Origin: CANHEE01 sp043777755 | Lineage (GTDB): Bacteria; Bacteroidota; Bacteroidia; Chitinophagales; Saprospiraceae | Direction of reading: 5' to 3' | Assembly (NCBI GenBank): GCA_043777755.1 | Contig: JAYWHK010000101.1 | Coordinates: 1-29,935 of the forward strand | DNA length: 29,935 bases | Part shown: piece after piece, positions 1-9,154 of the stretch | Position numbering within the stretch: position 1 is the first letter of the stretch | Layout of the letters: each line of letters starts with the position of its first letter | Notes under the pieces: generated by a model | Seen by the model: only the letters and a program-made list of their open reading frames with translations | The model's database searches: none | What the model was told of the DNA's origin: nothing | Made by a program: the position numbers and the translations under genes

Positions 1-3000
1 TAGATGCAGGAGTAGATGCGACCTTAACTTGTAGCACTTTAAACACAGTTTTAAATGCAACTGGTACAGCAGGTGGCGTTTTCACTTGGAACAACAGCGG
101 AACACAAAATGGCAGCGTAACACCTTCAACCACAACAACTTATACCGTAACAGTAACAGGTTCAAACGGCTGTACGGCAACCGACAATGTTTTAGTAACA
201 GTTGATAAAAATTTACCAACGGCAAATGCAGGTACTGATGTAACTTTGAATTGTACGACAAGCAGCACAACTTTAAGTGCAAGCGGTGGTATTTCCTACG
301 TTTGGAGCAATGGCGCAACGCAAGGCGGCAGCGTAACACCTTCAATAACAACAACTTATACAGTAACAGTAATAGGCTCTAACGGCTGTACTGCAACCGA
401 TGATGTTTTAGTAACAGTTGATAAAAATTTACCAACGGCAAATGCAGGTACTGATGTAACTTTGAATTGTACGACAACCAGTACAACTTTAAGTGCAAGC
501 GGTGGTATTTCCTACGTTTGGAGCAATGGCGCAACGCAAGGCGGCAGCGTAACACCTTCAACAACAACAACTTATACCGTAACAGTAACAGGTTCTAACG
601 GCTGTACGGCAACCGATGATGTTTTAGTAACAGTTGATAAAAATTTACCAACAGCAAATGCAGGTGCTGATGTGACCTTAAATTGTACGACAAGCAGCAC
701 AACTTTAACCGCAAGCGGAGGAACAAGTTACGTTTGGAGCAATGGCGCAACACAAGGCGGAAGTGTAACACCTTTAATAACAACAACTTATACGGTAACG
801 GTAACAGGTTCAAACGGCTGTACTGCAACCGACAATGTTTTAGTAACTGTGGTTACTTCTACACCAACTGTCACCGCTGGTGCTGATGTCACCATTTGTT
901 CTGGAGAAAGCACAGCATTAAATGCCATTGGCGTTGGTACTGGTATAACTTATGTTTGGACATCGCCATTAGGAAATAGTGCCAATATTTTTGTAACACC
1001 TTCTAATACAACAACTTATAGTGTCACTGTCACTGATATTAATGGTTGTACAGCGAGTGATGATGTAGTGGTGACGGTAAAAAATGTAGTCACACCAACC
1101 TTTTCAGTAGTAGGGGCGTATTGTGAAAACTCAACAGGCGTTATTTTGCCCTTGTCTTCAACAAATAGCCCAGCCATTACAGGTACTTGGAATCCCGCAA
1201 CTGTCAATACCGCAACATTGGGCCTTACAAGCTACACTTTTACGCCTAATACAGGTCAATGTGCCGCAACAGCAACAATAGACATTACGATAAATCCAAA
1301 TGTCGTTCCGACCTTTACAGCATTAGGCTCTTATTGTAAAAATTCAACAGGCGTTACTTTGCCCTTGTCTTCAACAAATAGCCCAGCCATTACAGGTACT
1401 TGGAATCCTGCAACTGTCAATACCGCAACATTGGGCGTTACAAGCTACACTTTCACACCTAATACAGGTCAATGTGCTAACGTCACGACGATGGATATTT
1501 TGATTAATGACAATATTATCCCCGTTTTTTCAGTAAATACAGTGTATTGTATTGGTGCAACAGCTGATGTTTTACCAACAAACTCAGGTACAATAACAGG
1601 AACTTGGTCACCATCAGTTATCAATACAACAAGTGCTGGAATAACAACTTATACTTTTACACCTACGCTTGGACAATGTGCCATTAGTGTTCCTTTGAAT
1701 GTAACAGTAAATAGCAGTGGAGGAACAACATTTACTCAAATTCCACCTATTTGTGCAGGAGCGGTTGCTCCTCTTTTGCCAGCAGGACCGGGTACTTGGA
1801 GTCCAAGTACTATCAACACTGGAACGGTAGGAATTGGCACTTATACTTTTACGCCAAATAGTTCATGTGGCAGCCCTGTGACGATGGACATCGAAATAAA
1901 ACCAAGTATATTGACAGATTTTGCACAGGTTGGACCTTATTGTACAGGCGCAACACCTGCGCTTCTTTCTACGATCTCGACCAACAGCATACAAGGAACA
2001 TGGAATCCAAGTGTTATTAGCACAAGTACAGCAGGAACAATAACTTATACTTTTACACCCAATGTAGGTCAATGTGGCACAGTAGCGACGATGAATATCG
2101 TCGTCAATACGACGGATAATGCTACTTTTTCGCAAGTTGGTCCTTATTGTAAAAATGAAATACCAGCTGTTTTATCACCTATTGCACCAAATAGTGTAGT
2201 GGGAACTTGGTCACCAAGCAGTATCAACACCGCAAATATTGGAACGACCACTTACACTTTTACACCGAATACAGGTCAATGCTCCAACAATTTCACCATG
2301 AATGTTGTTGTAAATGACAATGTTACGCCTGTTTTTTCAGGAATAAACAATACGTATTGTGTTGGGGCAACAGCTCTAATATTGTCGAATACTTCTAACA
2401 ATGGCATTTCAGGAACGTGGTCGCCATCTACAATAAATACAACAACTGCGAACAATACAAGCTATACTTTTACACCAAATGCAGGTGTTTGTGCTCCTAA
2501 TTTTACCATAACGATAAGTGTTTTACCAGTCAATACACCGTTATTTGCACAATTAGGACCATATTGTGTTGGCGCAACTGCGGTAACTTTACCGAGCAAC
2601 TCTAACAACGGTATTGGTGGCACTTGGAATCCAGCAACAGTAAATACAGCGAGTATAGGCTCAAATATTTATACTTTTACACCCAATTCGGGTCAGCAAT
2701 GCGTCAATAATACGACGATGACAATTGATGTGGCAGCAAGTGTCAGCACTGCTTTTGCAGCGGTTGGACCTTATTGTATTGGCGCAACGCCTGCGGCATT
2801 GCCTTTGAGTTCTGCAAATGGGGTAACAGGAACATGGAATCCTGCAACAATTTCGACAGCTTCGCCAGGTCAAACAGTTTATAGTTTTACACCAGATGCA
2901 GGTCAGTGTGGAACAGCGACGACTTTGACGGTTGATGTTGGTGCGCCAGAAACACCTACTTTTAGCATTGATAATGATTATTGTCAAAATGAAATTGCGG

Positions 3001-6000
3001 TTGTTTTGCCAACAACTTCCAACAACAGTATTTCTGGAACATGGAGTCCTGTCAATATTACAACCAGTTCAGCAAACACCACGACTTATTCTTTTATACC
3101 CAATGCAGGACTTTGTGCCAACAATTATAGCTTGTCAGTGGTGGTAAATCCTATTGTCACGCCTAATTTCACTGCGGTTGGCAACCAATGTTTAGGTGTT
3201 GCTGTACCAAATTTGCCGACGACATCACCCAACGGAATAACGGGAACATGGAATCCACCAACGATAAGCACAAGTTCCTCGGGTTCACAAAGCTATAATT
3301 TTTCACCAAGTACAAATCAATGTGCTTCTTCTATCACGATGACGGTGAAAACGGAAAATAAAACTACCCCAATTTTTACTATAAAAAATAAATATTGCCA
3401 GGGAAGTACGCCACAGGGTTTGCCTTTGGTATCGAACAATAGCATTTCTGGAACATGGAATCCTGCGGTAGTGATCACCAATACAATAGGAAATACAACT
3501 TACACATTTACGCCTTTCTCAAGCGAATGTGCTGAAATATTTACGATAGACATTGAAATTAAGCCAAGTGTAGCGCCAACATTTGCGCCAATCGGAATTC
3601 TTTGTTCTGGAAAAACAGCACCTGTTTTACCAACAACTTCTACCAATGGCATCACAGGAACATGGAATCCTGCCATTGTTGCAGCGATTTTTGCAGGCAC
3701 AACAACTTATACTTTTACACCCAATGGGACGACTTGCGCTTCGGTAGAAACAATGAACATTGAGGTAAAATATCCAGAACAGCCTAATTTACCAACAGTT
3801 GGACCTTTTTGTTTGAATGAAGTAGCAACTGCGCTACCAGTTTCGTCTATCAATGGGTTCACGGGAACTTGGTTTCCACCAGTGGTAAATACTTCTTTCA
3901 CAACCATTATTGGTTACACTTTTATGCCAGATGCGGCTTTTTGTGCCACTAATAAAACGATTGCTATTGTCATCAATGAGCCAAAACCCGTTCAATTACA
4001 AGCAATTTCTGTTTGCGAAGGAATCCCTGCTGGGGACCTTCCGAGCAATGCTTTTAGCGGACAAAGTGGCACTTGGTCACCTTCGATTATTAATACAAGT
4101 ACAATTGGTACAAGCCCTTACACTTTTACGCCTAATCCTAATCAATGCGCTGCACCAAATACGATAAATATTGAGGTTTATTCTGCATTTTCACCAATTT
4201 TTCCAAAGTACGGCCCTTATTGTGTGAACTCAACACCTGATATTTTGCCAAAATATGATACAAAATGGAACATTGACGGGAAGTGGTCACCAGCGGTCAT
4301 CAAAACAGATGCCGTTGGAAAAACAAAATACACCTTCAAGCCAAACCCAAATCAATGTGCCAAAATAGTAGAAATTGAGGTGGAAATTACAGATGCGATT
4401 CCACCACTTTTTGACCAATTAGGACCACTTTGTGTCAATTCAACTGCGCCAATTTTATTGAAAAAATCAAAAAATAACATCATAGGAAATTGGAATCCAG
4501 CAACGATTGACACTGGTACAAAAGGCAAAAAAACCTACACATTTACTGCCGATGCTGGTCAATGTGCAGGAAATACGACAATGGAAATTTCCGTAGGAGA
4601 TCCTGTAAAGCCTGATTTTAGCCTTGTTCAAAAATATTGTGAAGGCGAAAAAGCGGAAGTTCTACCAACAACTTCCAAAGATGGCATCAAAGGCATTTGG
4701 ACTCCATCAATCATTAGTACAACAACACTTGGAACTACAAAATACAAGTTTTTACCCAATGCGCCACAATGTGCGGATTCGGTGCTGGTTTTTATAGAAA
4801 TAGAAAAATCCATTGCGCCTGATTTTGCAAAAGTCGGTCCTTATTGTTTGGGTTCAATAGCGGCGATTTTGGAAAATACAGCTCCAAATGGCATCAAAGG
4901 TACTTGGAATCCTGCAATCATCAATACTGCCACAGCCAATACGACCAAATATACTTTTACGCCAGAGGCTGGCATTTGTGCCAAAAAATTTGAAATTACG
5001 GTTGAAGTTGGTGCGCCCAAAACAGCTACTTTTACCAAAATAAATGACTTGTGTTTGAATGAAACGGTGGATTCTTTACCTCAAACGTCCAACAACAACA
5101 TCAAAGGGACTTGGAATCCAGCCATTGTAGATACGAAAAAATCAGGAACACAAACCTACACCTTCACGCCATTAAACAGCGAATGTGGTTTGGGTACGAC
5201 CATGGCGATTACGGTAAAAACGCCAACAAAACCAACTTTTAACACTATTCCAGCGTATTGTTTGAATGAAAATCCAACAATTTTACCAACCACTTCTAAT
5301 AATAGTGTAAAAGGTATTTGGTTGCCAGCCGTAATTTCGACGGCAACAGCAGGAAAGCAAACCTATATTTTTACACCAAATAGCACGGAATGTGCAGAAA
5401 TATTTAGCGTAGAAGTGGAAGTGAAAGCACCAGAAACGGCTGATTTTGGTCAAATTGGACCTTATTGTATCAATGCGCCACAAATTACATTGCCAACGAC
5501 GAGTAAAAATAACATCAAAGGAACTTGGAATCCTGCGGTGGTTTCGACAAGTTCGGCTTCTAATAATGTTTATACTTTTACGCCAAATCCAAAGCAATGT
5601 GCGCTGGGTTCAACGGCTCAAATCGAAGTGACAACTGCCGTAAAACCAACTTTTACTGTAAAAAATAAGTATTGTCAAAATGAAACGGCAGAACTTTTGC
5701 CACCAACTTCTGCGAATAATGTGAAAGGTATTTGGAGTCCAACGACCATTTCGACAACAACGCTCGGTACAAAAACCTACACTTTTACGCCTTCGGCTGG
5801 TGAATGTGGAACAAGTACCACTTTTGACGTAACAATTAACGAAAACATATTGCCTGATTTTGATGCGATTGCGCCAATTTGCCAAGATGCAGCTGCGCCA
5901 AACTTGCCTTTGATTTCAAAAAATAACATTGGAGGAACATGGAATCCAGCAATCGTGGATAGCAAAACGGCAGGAACAACAGTTTATACTTTTACGCCAA

Positions 6001-7607
6001 AAATAGGTATTTGTGCCAAAGTAGCCACGTTGAGCATTACCATAAAACCAACATTAACACCTGATTTTGCACAAATTGCGCCTTATTGCGATGGTGAAAC
6101 GCCTATTTTATTAGAAAATAAAGATAAAAATAACTTAACGGGAACGTGGAATCCAAGTATTATTGATACGAAAAAAATAGGTAAAACAACTTATATTTTT
6201 ACACCAACACTTGGACAATGCGCTGCAAATCAAAGTTTAGAGGTAACGGTGAACGCCAAACAAACGCCTATATTTAATTTGAAAAAAGACTATTGTGAGG
6301 ACGATTTGGTAGAAACTTTACCTCTAAAATCAGAAAATGATTTAACGGGAACGTGGAATCCAACAAACATCAACAACACAACAATTGGCAATACAATTTA
6401 TACTTTTACGCCAAATGCCAACGAATGTGCTGTTCCGACGACTCAAAATATTTTTATAAATAAAAAATTATTACCTGATTTTGATTTAAAAAACACCTAT
6501 TGTCAAGGAGAAACGGCTCAAAATCTTTTACTTTTGTCAAAAAACAATGTAAAAGGAACGTGGAACCCAAACGCAATTGACGTGAATACGCTCGGTGATG
6601 CTACTTATATTTTTACGCCTGATGCTGGCGAATGTGCCAAATCATACTCTTTTGACGTGAAAATAAAAGCAAATGTTACACCTGTATTTACATTGAAAAA
6701 TGAATATTGTATTGACAGCAAAGCGGAGCTTTTACCAACGTTTTCCAACAATAATTTGACAGGAACGTGGAGTCCAGCCCAAATCGCAACCATAAAAGCA
6801 GGAACAACACAGTATAATTTTACGCCAACTTCGGGTCAATGTGCCATACCAATTTCGTTGAATGTTTTGGTTAATGCCAAAACATTACCTAATTTTGTGG
6901 ATTTAGGACCTTATTGTAAAGGTAAAAAACCTGATACACTTTCTACAAAATCGTTCAATGGCGTGAAAGGAATCTGGTCGCCAAGCATCATCAATACGGC
7001 TTTGGTAGGCGAAACGACTTACACTTTTACACCAAATGCCAACGAATGTGCTTTTGTTCAAACCATGGAAATTGACATTGTTACAAAACCTATTTTAAGC
7101 GCAGTTGCGACGAAAACAAGGGTTTGCCCAGGAGATTCTACAATTTTGACGGTCAATGGTGCGCCAATTGGTTCGCTTATCAGTTGGGACAACGGTGAAA
7201 AAGGAAATTCAATCATCGCAACACCTTTAAAATCAGGTATTTACAATGTATCGGTGACTTTGGGTAGCGATTGTATCAGTACAACTTACGTTTATGTCAG
7301 CAGCGAATGTGAAGAAGATTTTTACGCACCGACAGCCTTTTCACCGAATGGCGATAATATCAACGATACGTTTACCATTATGGGCGGAAAAAATATTCAA
7401 GAAATCGTTGCCCTTCAAGTCTTTGACCGTTGGGGCGAAATGATTTTTCAAAACAATAATTTTCAACCCAATCAAACAGATAAAGGTTGGGACGGGCTAT
7501 TCCGTGGTTCTGAAAAACACGCTGGCGTCTATATTTATTTTACCGAGATAAAATTCAAAGATGGAAAAATTGGGAAGTTTAAAGGTGAGGTTGTATTGTA
7601 TAGGTAA
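1..7607 (+). CDS. Giant repeat adhesin-like surface protein with CHU_C (gliding-motility/T9SS) C-terminal domain, 5' end outside window
   Basis: The frame is open from the left edge (first complete codon at 3) to a TAA at 7605-7607, so about 2534 residues are seen and the N-terminus is missing. An internal ATG at 246 lies inside a repeat and is not the start. In order: Ig/PKD-like repeats rich in Ser/Thr (to about 1085, motif TYTVTVTGSNGCTATD), 29 tandem repeats of about 69 residues (1086-7088; pattern YC..., GTWNPA, TYTFTPN.GQC), one Ig-like domain (7089-7320), and a C-terminal domain (7323-7604) starting YAPTAFSPNGDNINDTF and containing VFDRWGEMIF. That last domain is the gliding-motility-associated CHU_C type, which in this phylum directs export by T9SS. 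Each long-class repeat has two cysteines, compatible with an intra-repeat disulfide outside the cell. A surface adhesin or filament role is inferred from architecture; no ligand can be read from the sequence. Confidence 0.93.
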   Translation, partial: DAGVDATLTCSTLNTVLNATGTAGGVFTWNNSGTQNGSVTPSTTTTYTVTVTGSNGCTATDNVLVTVDKNLPTANAGTDVTLNCTTSSTTLSASGGISYVWSNGATQGGSVTPSITTTYTVTVIGSNGCTATDDVLVTVDKNLPTANAGTDVTLNCTTTSTTLSASGGISYVWSNGATQGGSVTPSTTTTYTVTVTGSNGCTATDDVLVTVDKNLPTANAGADVTLNCTTSSTTLTASGGTSYVWSNGATQGGSVTPLITTTYTVTVTGSNGCTATDNVLVTVVTSTPTVTAGADVTICSGESTALNAIGVGTGITYVWTSPLGNSANIFVTPSNTTTYSVTVTDINGCTASDDVVVTVKNVVTPTFSVVGAYCENSTGVILPLSSTNSPAITGTWNPATVNTATLGLTSYTFTPNTGQCAATATIDITINPNVVPTFTALGSYCKNSTGVTLPLSSTNSPAITGTWNPATVNTATLGVTSYTFTPNTGQCANVTTMDILINDNIIPVFSVNTVYCIGATADVLPTNSGTITGTWSPSVINTTSAGITTYTFTPTLGQCAISVPLNVTVNSSGGTTFTQIPPICAGAVAPLLPAGPGTWSPSTINTGTVGIGTYTFTPNSSCGSPVTMDIEIKPSILTDFAQVGPYCTGATPALLSTISTNSIQGTWNPSVISTSTAGTITYTFTPNVGQCGTVATMNIVVNTTDNATFSQVGPYCKNEIPAVLSPIAPNSVVGTWSPSSINTANIGTTTYTFTPNTGQCSNNFTMNVVVNDNVTPVFSGINNTYCVGATALILSNTSNNGISGTWSPSTINTTTANNTSYTFTPNAGVCAPNFTITISVLPVNTPLFAQLGPYCVGATAVTLPSNSNNGIGGTWNPATVNTASIGSNIYTFTPNSGQQCVNNTTMTIDVAASVSTAFAAVGPYCIGATPAALPLSSANGVTGTWNPATISTASPGQTVYSFTPDAGQCGTATTLTVDVGAPETPTFSIDNDYCQNEIAVVLPTTSNNSISGTWSPVNITTSSANTTTYSFIPNAGLCANNYSLSVVVNPIVTPNFTAVGNQCLGVAVPNLPTTSPNGITGTWNPPTISTSSSGSQSYNFSPSTNQCASSITMTVKTENKTTPIFTIKNKYCQGSTPQGLPLVSNNSISGTWNPAVVITNTIGNTTYTFTPFSSECAEIFTIDIEIKPSVAPTFAPIGILCSGKTAPVLPTTSTNGITGTWNPAIVAAIFAGTTTYTFTPNGTTCASVETMNIEVKYPEQPNLPTVGPFCLNEVATALPVSSINGFTGTWFPPVVNTSFTTIIGYTFMPDAAFCATNKTIAIVINEPKPVQLQAISVCEGIPAGDLPSNAFSGQSGTWSPSIINTSTIGTSPYTFTPNPNQCAAPNTINIEVYSAFSPIFPKYGPYCVNSTPDILPKYDTKWNIDGKWSPAVIKTDAVGKTKYTFKPNPNQCAKIVEIEVEITDAIPPLFDQLGPLCVNSTAPILLKKSKNNIIGNWNPATIDTGTKGKKTYTFTADAGQCAGNTTMEISVGDPVKPDFSLVQKYCEGEKAEVLPTTSKDGIKGIWTPSIISTTTLGTTKYKFLPNAPQCADSVLVFIEIEKSIAPDFAKVGPYCLGSIAAILENTAPNGIKGTWNPAIINTATANTTKYTFTPEAGICAKKFEITVEVGAPKTATFTKINDLCLNETVDSLPQTSNNNIKGTWNPAIVDTKKSGTQTYTFTPLNSECGLGTTMAITVKTPTKPTFNTIPAYCLNENPTILPTTSNNSVKGIWLPAVISTATAGKQTYIFTPNSTECAEIFSVEVEVKAPETADFGQIGPYCINAPQITLPTTSKNNIKGTWNPAVVSTSSASNNVYTFTPNPKQCALGSTAQIEVTTAVKPTFTVKNKYCQNETAELLPPTSANNVKGIWSPTTISTTTLGTKTYTFTPSAGECGTSTTFDVTINENILPDFDAIAPICQDAAAPNLPLISKNNIGGTWNPAIVDSKTAGTTVYTFTPKIGICAKVATLSITIKPTLTPDFAQIAPYCDGETPILLENKDKNNLTGTWNPSIIDTKKIGKTTYIFTPTLGQCAANQSLEVTVNAKQTPIFNLKKDYCEDDLVETLPLKSENDLTGTWNPTNINNTTIGNTIYTFTPNANECAVPTTQNIFINKKLLPDFDLKNTYCQGETAQNLLLLSKNNVKGTWNPNAIDVNTLGDATYIFTPDAGECAKSYSFDVKIKANVTPVFTLKNEYCIDSKAELLPTFSNNNLTGTWSPAQIATIKAGTTQYNFTPTSGQCAIPISLNVLVNAKTLPNFVDLGPYCKGKKPDTLSTKSFNGVKGIWSPSIINTALVGETTYTFTPNANECAFVQTMEIDIVTKPILSAVATKTRVCPGDSTILTVNGAPIGSLISWDNGEKGNSIIATPLKSGIYNVSVTLGSDCISTTYVYVSSECEEDFYAPTAFSPNGDNINDTFTIMGGKNIQEIVALQVFDRWGEMIFQNNNFQPNQTDKGWDGLFRGSEKHAGVYIYFTEIKFKDGKIGKFKGEVVLYR
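205..852 (+). repeat. Tandem 216-bp coding repeats (three in-phase copies, plus a partial copy before and a diverged copy after)
   Basis: The period is exactly 216 nt (72 codons), with unit boundaries at 205, 421 and 637. I counted seven differences between copies 205-420 and 421-636 over 216 nt. The 1-204 segment is a related but more diverged copy. The 853-1085 segment is a weaker copy. Each unit encodes one Ig/PKD-like domain ending in GSNGCTATDDVLVTV. The near identity at DNA level implies recent duplication or gene conversion. Confidence 0.95.
1086..7088 (+). repeat. 29 tandem ~69-residue two-cysteine repeats
   Basis: The block is 6003 nt, or 2001 codons, about 69 codons per unit. The shared pattern is F..(V/I)GPYC.(G/N), LP..S.N.I.GTWNPA.I.T...G...YTFTPN.GQCA, then an alternating beta strand. 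Unit 4 (from about 1725) is shorter, about 63 residues. The first two units are nearly identical in DNA (around 1131-1264 and 1344-1477), while later ones are strongly diverged. Repeats of this look are common in CHU_C-tailed Bacteroidota proteins. The fold (probably Ig-like beta sandwich) is inferred. Confidence 0.93.
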
Positions 7608-7680
7608 TTTAAATGTAGAATGATGAATAACGTAGCATAAATATAGCGTATTCACATTACTTTCATTCTAATTTAATATC

Positions 7681-7724
7681 AAAAAAGTCCGCTGTACATT
7701 ACGTGATGTACAGCGGACTTTTTT
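7681..7724. terminator. Strong bidirectional terminator hairpin
   Basis: The arms 7681-7699 and 7706-7724 form a perfect 19-bp stem, including an A6/T6 base that supplies a U run in both directions. The GC-rich core is GTCCGCTGTACAT. It sits between the convergent giant repeat gene and ABC ATPase gene, and the ATPase stop codon (7723-7725) overlaps its edge. Confidence 0.93.
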
Positions 7725-8343
7725 ATTTGTAATCAAAAATATTGACAACTTTTGGCAACATGAAAAGGTAATCTTCTTCTACATTTGTAGCTATAATTAC
7801 GGTTCTATTTTTTGCATGAGTAGATAACAATTGACGGTACCAAGTAGCACCTTGTGCGTCGAGATTTGTGGTCGGTTCGTCAAGGAGTAAAACAGAAGTG
7901 TCTGACAAAATAGCCAATGCTAATTTTAACCGTTGCTTCATTCCTGAGGAAAAATGCCTAATTTGTTTGTCTTTTGACTTTCCTAAACCCAACTCTTCTA
8001 TTATTTTTTTTGTAGAAAAATCAGATAAAAAAGGCTTGAATTGCGCATGAAAATCAATTGCTTCGGTCAAAGTAAATTCTTCTATAAGCTCTATATAAGG
8101 CGCAGCATACGAAATATGCTTATAAACATCGTCTATATCAATGTTTTTTTCATCTTTCACGAAAGAAACTTTGCCTTTAGAAGGTGTAAGGTGTCCAGCA
8201 ATGACTTTCATTAGCGTAGATTTTCCAGAACCATTTGGTCCAAGGATAGCGTAGCTGTGCTGTGTATCAAACGAATACTCAACATTTTTAAATATCCAAT
8301 CAAAATTAAATCGCTTTCCAGCCTCAATCAATTGAATCTGCAT
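7723..8343 (-). CDS. ABC transporter ATP-binding protein, CcmA/ABC-2-like, with atypical Q- and H-loops
   Basis: A 206-residue stand-alone nucleotide-binding domain. Visible motifs are Walker A GPNGSGKST (35-43), ABC signature FSSGM (131-135), and Walker B VLLLDEP (151-157) followed by the D-loop region TTNLD. Two usual residues look changed. The segment ISYAAPYIELIEEFTLTE has no Gln at the expected Q-loop place, and TVIIATNVEED has Asn where the switch-region His normally sits. No membrane segment and no permease gene lie nearby, so the transported substrate is unknown. The start overlaps the end of lpxA by 20 nt, so the two are probably translated from one mRNA with the lipid A genes. A role in envelope biogenesis is only suggested by this context. 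Confidence 0.88.
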   Translation of the reverse strand: MQIQLIEAGKRFNFDWIFKNVEYSFDTQHSYAILGPNGSGKSTLMKVIAGHLTPSKGKVSFVKDEKNIDIDDVYKHISYAAPYIELIEEFTLTEAIDFHAQFKPFLSDFSTKKIIEELGLGKSKDKQIRHFSSGMKQRLKLALAILSDTSVLLLDEPTTNLDAQGATWYRQLLSTHAKNRTVIIATNVEEDYLFMLPKVVNIFDYK

Positions 8344-9154
8344 TGGCTAAAACTTTTGAGTTGGCAGTGACTGTGCGGAATCCTTTTAATAAACCTCTCT
8401 TGGATTGGTTTTCAATAAAATCAACAATCATATCTTTTTCCGGAGTATCTATCATTTCATTTTTAATGATATTCATAGCTGTTTTTTGGTTAAAACCTCG
8501 AACAAACAAATGGCTATAAATTTCTTTGATATTGTTGATTTGCTCGTTAGAGAAACCTCTACGACGCAATCCAACAGAGTTCAACCCAGCATAAGAAAGC
8601 GGTTCACGTGCTGCACGAATAAAAGGTGGAACATCTTTACTCACCAAAGAACCACCACCAATGAAGGCGTGTTCTCCAATTTTTACAAATTGGTGTACAG
8701 CTGTCAAACCACCTAAAATGGCAAATTTTCCAATTTCGATGTGGCCAGCGAGGTTGGTGTTATTGGCTAAGATACAGTTTTCATTCACAATGCAATCGTG
8801 GGCAACGTGTACATAAGCCATTAAAAGGCAATTGTCTTTGATGATTGTTTTTCCCAACGCAGACGTACCTCTATTGAGTGTGCAATACTCACGTACAGTC
8901 ACGTTATTTCCGATTTCGAGGTAAGTAATCTCATTATTGAATTTCAAGTCCTGAGGAATATTACCTACAATAGCTCCTTGAAAGAAACGGCAACCTGTTC
9001 CGATTCTTGTTCCATTCATTACCGAAACACTTGGACCAATCCAAGTATTATCTCCAATGACAACGTCTTCTTCGATGTAAGCAAAGGGGCCAATTTCTAC
9101 GTTTTCACCAATTTTGGCGTTAGGATGTACTACACTGAGCGGATGTTTTTTCAT
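8324..9154 (-). CDS. lpxA: Acyl-ACP--UDP-N-acetylglucosamine O-acyltransferase
   Basis: LpxA transfers a 3-hydroxyacyl chain from ACP to the 3-OH of UDP-GlcNAc, the first step of lipid A synthesis, in the cytoplasm. The 276-residue product has the left-handed beta-helix hexapeptide pattern from about residue 9 (VHPNAKIGENVEIG...). It includes the LpxA hallmark GNIPQDLKF (64-72) and AYVHVAHDC (113-121), where His119 matches the catalytic His125 of E. coli LpxA. The helical C-terminal part starts with LRRRGFS. The start ATG (9154) abuts or overlaps the stop of lpxC/fabZ. The gene is the middle member of a three-gene minus-strand operon. Length and motifs are complete. Confidence 0.97.
   Translation of the reverse strand: MKKHPLSVVHPNAKIGENVEIGPFAYIEEDVVIGDNTWIGPSVSVMNGTRIGTGCRFFQGAIVGNIPQDLKFNNEITYLEIGNNVTVREYCTLNRGTSALGKTIIKDNCLLMAYVHVAHDCIVNENCILANNTNLAGHIEIGKFAILGGLTAVHQFVKIGEHAFIGGGSLVSKDVPPFIRAAREPLSYAGLNSVGLRRRGFSNEQINNIKEIYSHLFVRGFNQKTAMNIIKNEMIDTPEKDMIVDFIENQSKRGLLKGFRTVTANSKVLANADSID

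Noticed and set aside
1..852. Regular direct repeats reminiscent of a CRISPR array
   Set aside because: The period is 216 nt, repeats are in frame and encode a protein domain, and there are no short conserved repeats with unique spacers.
1863..6793. Many long open frames on the opposite strand of the giant gene, and plus-frame shadows such as 2932-3147
   Set aside because: They follow from the repeat coding pattern on the sense strand, have low-complexity composition, no signal or domain features and no promoters.
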